Part shown: piece after piece, positions 55,401 to 61,400 of the stretch
Layout of the letters: each line of letters opens with the position of its first letter
Position numbering within the stretch: the first letter of the stretch is position 1
From: Nipponacmea schrenckii
Lineage: Eukaryota > Mollusca > Gastropoda > Lottiidae
Direction: 5' to 3'
DNA length: 64,000 nt
Assembly: GCA_030562195.1 (NCBI GenBank)
Contig: JAUJPP010000011.1
Coordinates: 3,100,001-3,164,000, forward strand
Notes under the pieces: model-generated
What the model saw: the letters and a program-made list of their open reading frames with translations, nothing else
Told to the model about the DNA's origin: nothing
The model's database searches: none
Made by a program: the position numbers and the translations under genes

Positions 55401-58400
55401 TTGATCCAAAGGAGCTTTGCATAACATTGATACTGACATCCAGCTTTATATTCTAATGTAAAACTTATTTTAAATTAATAATCCATAATCAATATGGAAG
55501 ATGACAAATCTTTTCCATTACTCTGCATGAATTTTTAACCCCAAAATAATTAAAATCCTATACAGAGCATAAAAAGAAGTTAAAATTCCGATTCATAAAA
55601 AATTAGCATATCAGAATGGTGTATAGAACTTATTATTTCAATAAATGACATCAAATGGTTTAATAGGCATAAGTTCCTATACACATACAAACTAGACAGT
55701 CAGAATTTTAATAGAGTATAATTTCTACAATTAAAACTTACAATCAGTATTGTAATATAAATACATTTTGATACATATACAGTACTCACATAGAATTGTT
55801 GTAAAAAACTATATCTGATAAAACAAGTAGTAAATCAGATCTGAAATAGAAGTTAAAGTGTCCTGATACACATACAAAAACTAGACAATCAGAATGGTGT
55901 AATAGAAGCTATAAGTGTCCCTGATACACATACAAAGACTAGACAATCAGAATGGTGTAAATAGAAGCTATAAGTGTCTGATTCACATACAAAACTAGAC
56001 AATCAGAATGGTGTAAATAGAAGCTATAAGTGTCCCTGATTCACATACAAAGACTAGACAATCAGAATGGTGTAAGTAGAAGCTATAAGTGTCCCTGATA
56101 CACATACAAAGACTAGACAATCAGAATGGTGTAAATAGAAGCTATAAGTGTCCTGATACACATACAAAGACTAGACAATCAGAATGGTGTAAATAGAAGC
56201 TATAAGTGTCCCTGATACACATACAAAGACTAGACAATCAGAATGGTGTAAATAGAAGCTATAAGTGTCTCTGATACACATACAAAGACTAGACAATCAG
56301 AATGGTGTAAATAGAAGCTATAAGTGTCTCTGATACACATACAAAGACTAGACAATCAGAATGGTGTTAATAGAAGCTATAAGTGTCTCTGATACACATA
56401 CAAAGACTAGACAATCAGAATGGTGTAAATAGAAGCTATAAGTGTCCTGATACACATACAAAGACTAGACAATCAGAATGGTGTAAATAGAAGCTATAAG
56501 TGTCCCTGATACACATACAAAGACTAGACAATCAGAATGGTGTAAATAGAAGCTATAAGTGTCTCTGATACACATACAAAGACTAGACAATCAGAATGGT
56601 GTAAATAGAAGCTATAAGTGTCTCTGATACACATACAAAGACTAGACAATCAGAATGGTGTAAATAGAAGCTATAAGTGTCTCTGATACACATACAAAGA
56701 CTAGACAATCAGAATGGTGTAAATAGAAGCTATAAGTGTCCTGATACACATACAAAGACTAGACAATCAGAATGGTGTAAATAGAAGCTATAAGTGTCCC
56801 TGATACACATACAAAGACTAGACAATCAGAATGGTGTAAATAGAAGCTATAAGTGTCCTGATACACATACAAAGACTAGACAATCAGAATGGTGTAAATA
56901 GAAGCTATAAGTTCCTGATACACATACAAAGACTAGACAATCAGAATGTGTAAATAGAAGCTATAAGTGTCTCTGATACACATACAAAGACTAGACAATC
57001 AGAAATGGTGTAAATAGAAGCTATAGTGTCTGATACAATACAAAGACTAGACAATCAGAATGGTGTAAATAGAAGCTATAAGTGTCTCTGATACACATAC
57101 AAAGACTAGACAATCAGAATGGTGTAAATAGAAGCTATAAGTGTCCCTGATACACATACAAAGACTAGACAATCAGAATGGTGTAAATAGAAGCTATAAG
57201 TGTCTCTGATACATATATAAAGACTAGACAATCAAAATGGTGTAAATAGAAGCTATAAGTGTCTCTGATACACATACAAAGACTAGACAATCAGAATGGT
57301 GTAAATAGAAGCTATAAGTGTCTCTGATACACATACAAAAACTAGACAATCAGAATGGTGTAAATAGAAGCTATAAGTGTCTCTGATACACATACAAAGA
57401 CTAGACAATCAGTATGGTGTAAATAGAAGCTATAAGTGTCTCTGATACACATACAAAGACTAGACAATCAGAATGGTGTAAATAGAAGCTATAAGTATAC
57501 CTGATACACATACAAAGACTAGACAATCAGAATGATGTAAATAGAAGCTATAAGTATACCTGATACACATACAAAGACTAGACAATCAGAATCGTGTTAA
57601 TAGAAGCTATAAGTGTCTGATACATATACAAAGACTAGACAATCAGAATGGTGTAAATAGAAGCTATAAGTGTCTCTGATACACATACAAAGACTAGACA
57701 ATCAGAATGGCGTAAATAGAAGCTTTAAGTTTCCCTGATACATATACAAAGACTAGACAATCAGAATGGTGTAAATAGAAGCTATAAGTGTCCTGATACA
57801 CATACAAAGACTAGACAATCAAAATGGTGTAAATAGAAGCTATAAGTGTCCCTGATTCACATACAAAGACTAGACAATCAGAATGGTGTAAATAGAAGCT
57901 ATAAGTGTCTCTGATACACATACAAAGACTAGACAATCATAATGGTGTAAATAGAAGCTATAAGTGTCTCTGATACACATACAAAGACTAGACAATCAGA
58001 ATGGTGTAATAGAAGCTATAAGTGTCTCTGATACACATACAAAGACTAGACAATCAGAATAGTGTAAATAGAAGCTATAAGTGTCCTGATACACATACAA
58101 AGACTAGACAATCAGAATGGTGTAAATAGAAGCTATAAGTGTCCCTGATACACATACAAAGACTAGACAATCAGAATGGTGTAAATAGAAGCTATAAGTG
58201 TCTCTGATACACATACAAAGACTAGACAATCAGAATGGTGTAAATAGAAGCTATAAGTGTCCCTGATACACATACAAAGACTAGACAATCAGAATGGTGT
58301 AAATAGAAGCTATAAGTGTCCTGATACACATACAAAGACTAGACAATCAGAATGGTGTAATAGAAGCTATAAGTGTCTCTGATGCATATACATAGACTAG

Positions 58401-61400
58401 ACAATCAGAATGGTGTAAATAGAAGCTATAAGTGTCCTGATACACATACAAAGACTAGACAATCAGAATGGTGTAAATAGAAGCTATAAGTGTCCTGATA
58501 CACATACAAAGACTAGACAATCAGAATGGTGTAAATAGAAGCTATAAGTGTCTCTGATACACATACAAAGACTAGACAATCAGAATGGTGTAAATAGAAG
58601 CTATAAGTGTCTCTGATACACATACAAAGACTAGACAATCAGAATGGTGTAAATAGAAGCTATAAGTGTCTCTGATACACATACAAAGACTAGACAATCA
58701 GAATGGTGTAAATAGAAGCTATAAGTGTCTCTGATACACATACAAAGACTAGACAATCAGAATGGTGTAAATAGAAGCTATAAGTGTCCTGATACACATA
58801 CAAAGACTAGACAATCAGAATGGTGTAAATAGAAGCTATAAGTGTCCCTGATACACATACAAAGACTAGACAATCAGAATGGTGTAATAGAAGCTATAAG
58901 TGTCCCTGATACACATACAAAGACTAGACAATCAGAATGGTGTAAATAGAAGCTATAAGTATCCCTGATTCACATACAAAGACTAGACAATCAGAATGAT
59001 GTAATATAGAACCTATAAGTTTTTCTACCTGATACACATACAAAGACTAGACAATCAGAATGGTGTAAATAGAAGCTATAAGTGTCCTGATACACATACA
59101 AAGACTAGACAATCAGAATGGTGTAAATAGAAGCTATAAGTATCTCTGATACACATACAAAGACTAGACAATCAGAATGGTGTAAATAGAAGCTATAAGT
59201 GTCCTGATACACATACAAAGACTAGACAATCAGAATAGGTGTAAATAGAAGCTATAAGTGTCCCTGATACACATACAAAGACTAGACAATCAGAATGGTG
59301 TAAATAGAAGCTATAAGTTCCCTGATTCACATACAAAGACTAGACAATCAGAATGGTGTAAATAGAAGCTATAAGTGTCCCTGATACACATACAAAGACT
59401 AGACAATCAGAATGGTGTAATAGAAGCTATAATGTACCTGATACACATACAAAGACTAGACAATCAGAATGGTGTAAATAGAAGCTATAAGTGTCCCTGA
59501 TACACATACAAAGACTAGAAATCAGAATGGTGTAATAGAAGCTATAAGTGTCTCTGATACACATACAAAGACTAGACAATCAGAATGGTGTAAATAGAAG
59601 CTATAAGTGTCCCTGATACACATACAAAGACTAGACAATCAGAATGGTGTAAATAGAAGCTATAAGTGTCCTGATACACATACAAAGACTAGACAATCAG
59701 AATGGTGTAAATAGAAGCTATAAGTGTCTCTGATACACATACAAAGACTAGACAATCAGAATGGTGTAAATAGAAGCTATAAGTGTCCTGATACACATAC
59801 AAAGACTAGACAATCAGAATGGTGTAATAGAAGCTATAAGTGTCCTGATACACATACAAAGACTAGACAATCAGAATGGTGTAAATAGAAGCTATAAGTG
59901 TCCTGATACATATACAAAGACTAGACAATCAGAATGGTGTAAATAGAAGCTATAATGTCCCTGATACACATACAAAGACTAAACAATCAGAATGGTGTAA
60001 ATAGAAGCTATAAGTGTCCCTGATACACATACAAAGACTAGACAATCAGAATGGTGTAAATAGAAGCTATAAGTGTCCTGATACATATACAAAGACTAGA
60101 CAATCAGAATGGTGTAAATAGAAGCTATAAGTGTCCTGATACACATACAAAGACTAGACAATCAGAATGGTGTAATAGAAGCTATAAGTGTCTCTGATAC
60201 ACATACAAGACTAGACAATCAGAATGGTGTAAATAGAAGCTATAAGTGTCCTGATACACATACAAAGACTAGACAATCAGAATGGTGTAAATAGAAGCTA
60301 TAAGTGTCTCTGATACACATACAAAGACTAGACAATCAGAATGGTGTAAATAGAAGCTATAAGTGTCTCTGATACACATACAAAGACTAGACAATCAGAA
60401 TGGTGTAAATAGAAGCTATAAGTGTCTCTGATACACATACAAAGACTAGACAATCAGAATGGTGTAAATAGAAGCTATAAGTGTCTTGATACACATACAA
60501 AGACTAGACAATCAGAATGGTGTAAATAGAAGCTATAAGTGTCTCTGATACACATACAAAGACTAGACAATCAGAATGGTGTAAATAGAAGCTATAAGTG
60601 TCTGATACATATACAAAGACTAGACAATCAGAATGGTGTAAATAGAAGCTATAAGTGTCTCTGATACACATACAAAGACTAGACAATCAGAATGGTGTAA
60701 ATAGAAGCTATAAGTGTCCTGATACACATACAAAGACTAGACAATCAGAATGGTGTAAATAGAAGCTATAAGTGTCTCTGATACACATACAAAGACTAGA
60801 CAATCAGAATGGTGTAAATAGAAGCTATAAGTGTCTCTGATACACATACAAAGACTAGACAATCAGAATGGTGTAAATAGAAGCTATAAGTGTCTTGATA
60901 CAATACAAAGACTAGACAATCAGAATGGTGTTAATAGAAGCTATAAGTGTCTCTGATACACATACAAAGACTAGACAATCAGAATGGTGTAAATAGAAGC
61001 TATAAGTGTCTCTGATACACATACAAAGACTAGACAATCAGAATGGTGTAATAGAAGCTATAAGTGTCTCTGATACACATACAAAGACTAGACAATCAGA
61101 ATGGTGTAAATAGAAGCTATAAGTGTCTCTGATACACATATAAAGACTAGACAATCAGAATGGTGTAAATAGAAGCTATAAGTGTCTCTGATACACATAC
61201 AAAGACTAGACAATCAGAATGGTGTAAATAGAAGCTATAAGTGTCCCTGATACACATACAAAGACTAGACAATCAGAATGGTGTAAATAGAAGCTATAAG
61301 TGTCCTGATACATATACAAAGACTAGACAATCAGAATGGTGTAAATAGAAGCTATAAGTGTCTCTGATACACATACAAAGACTAGACAATCAGAATGGTG

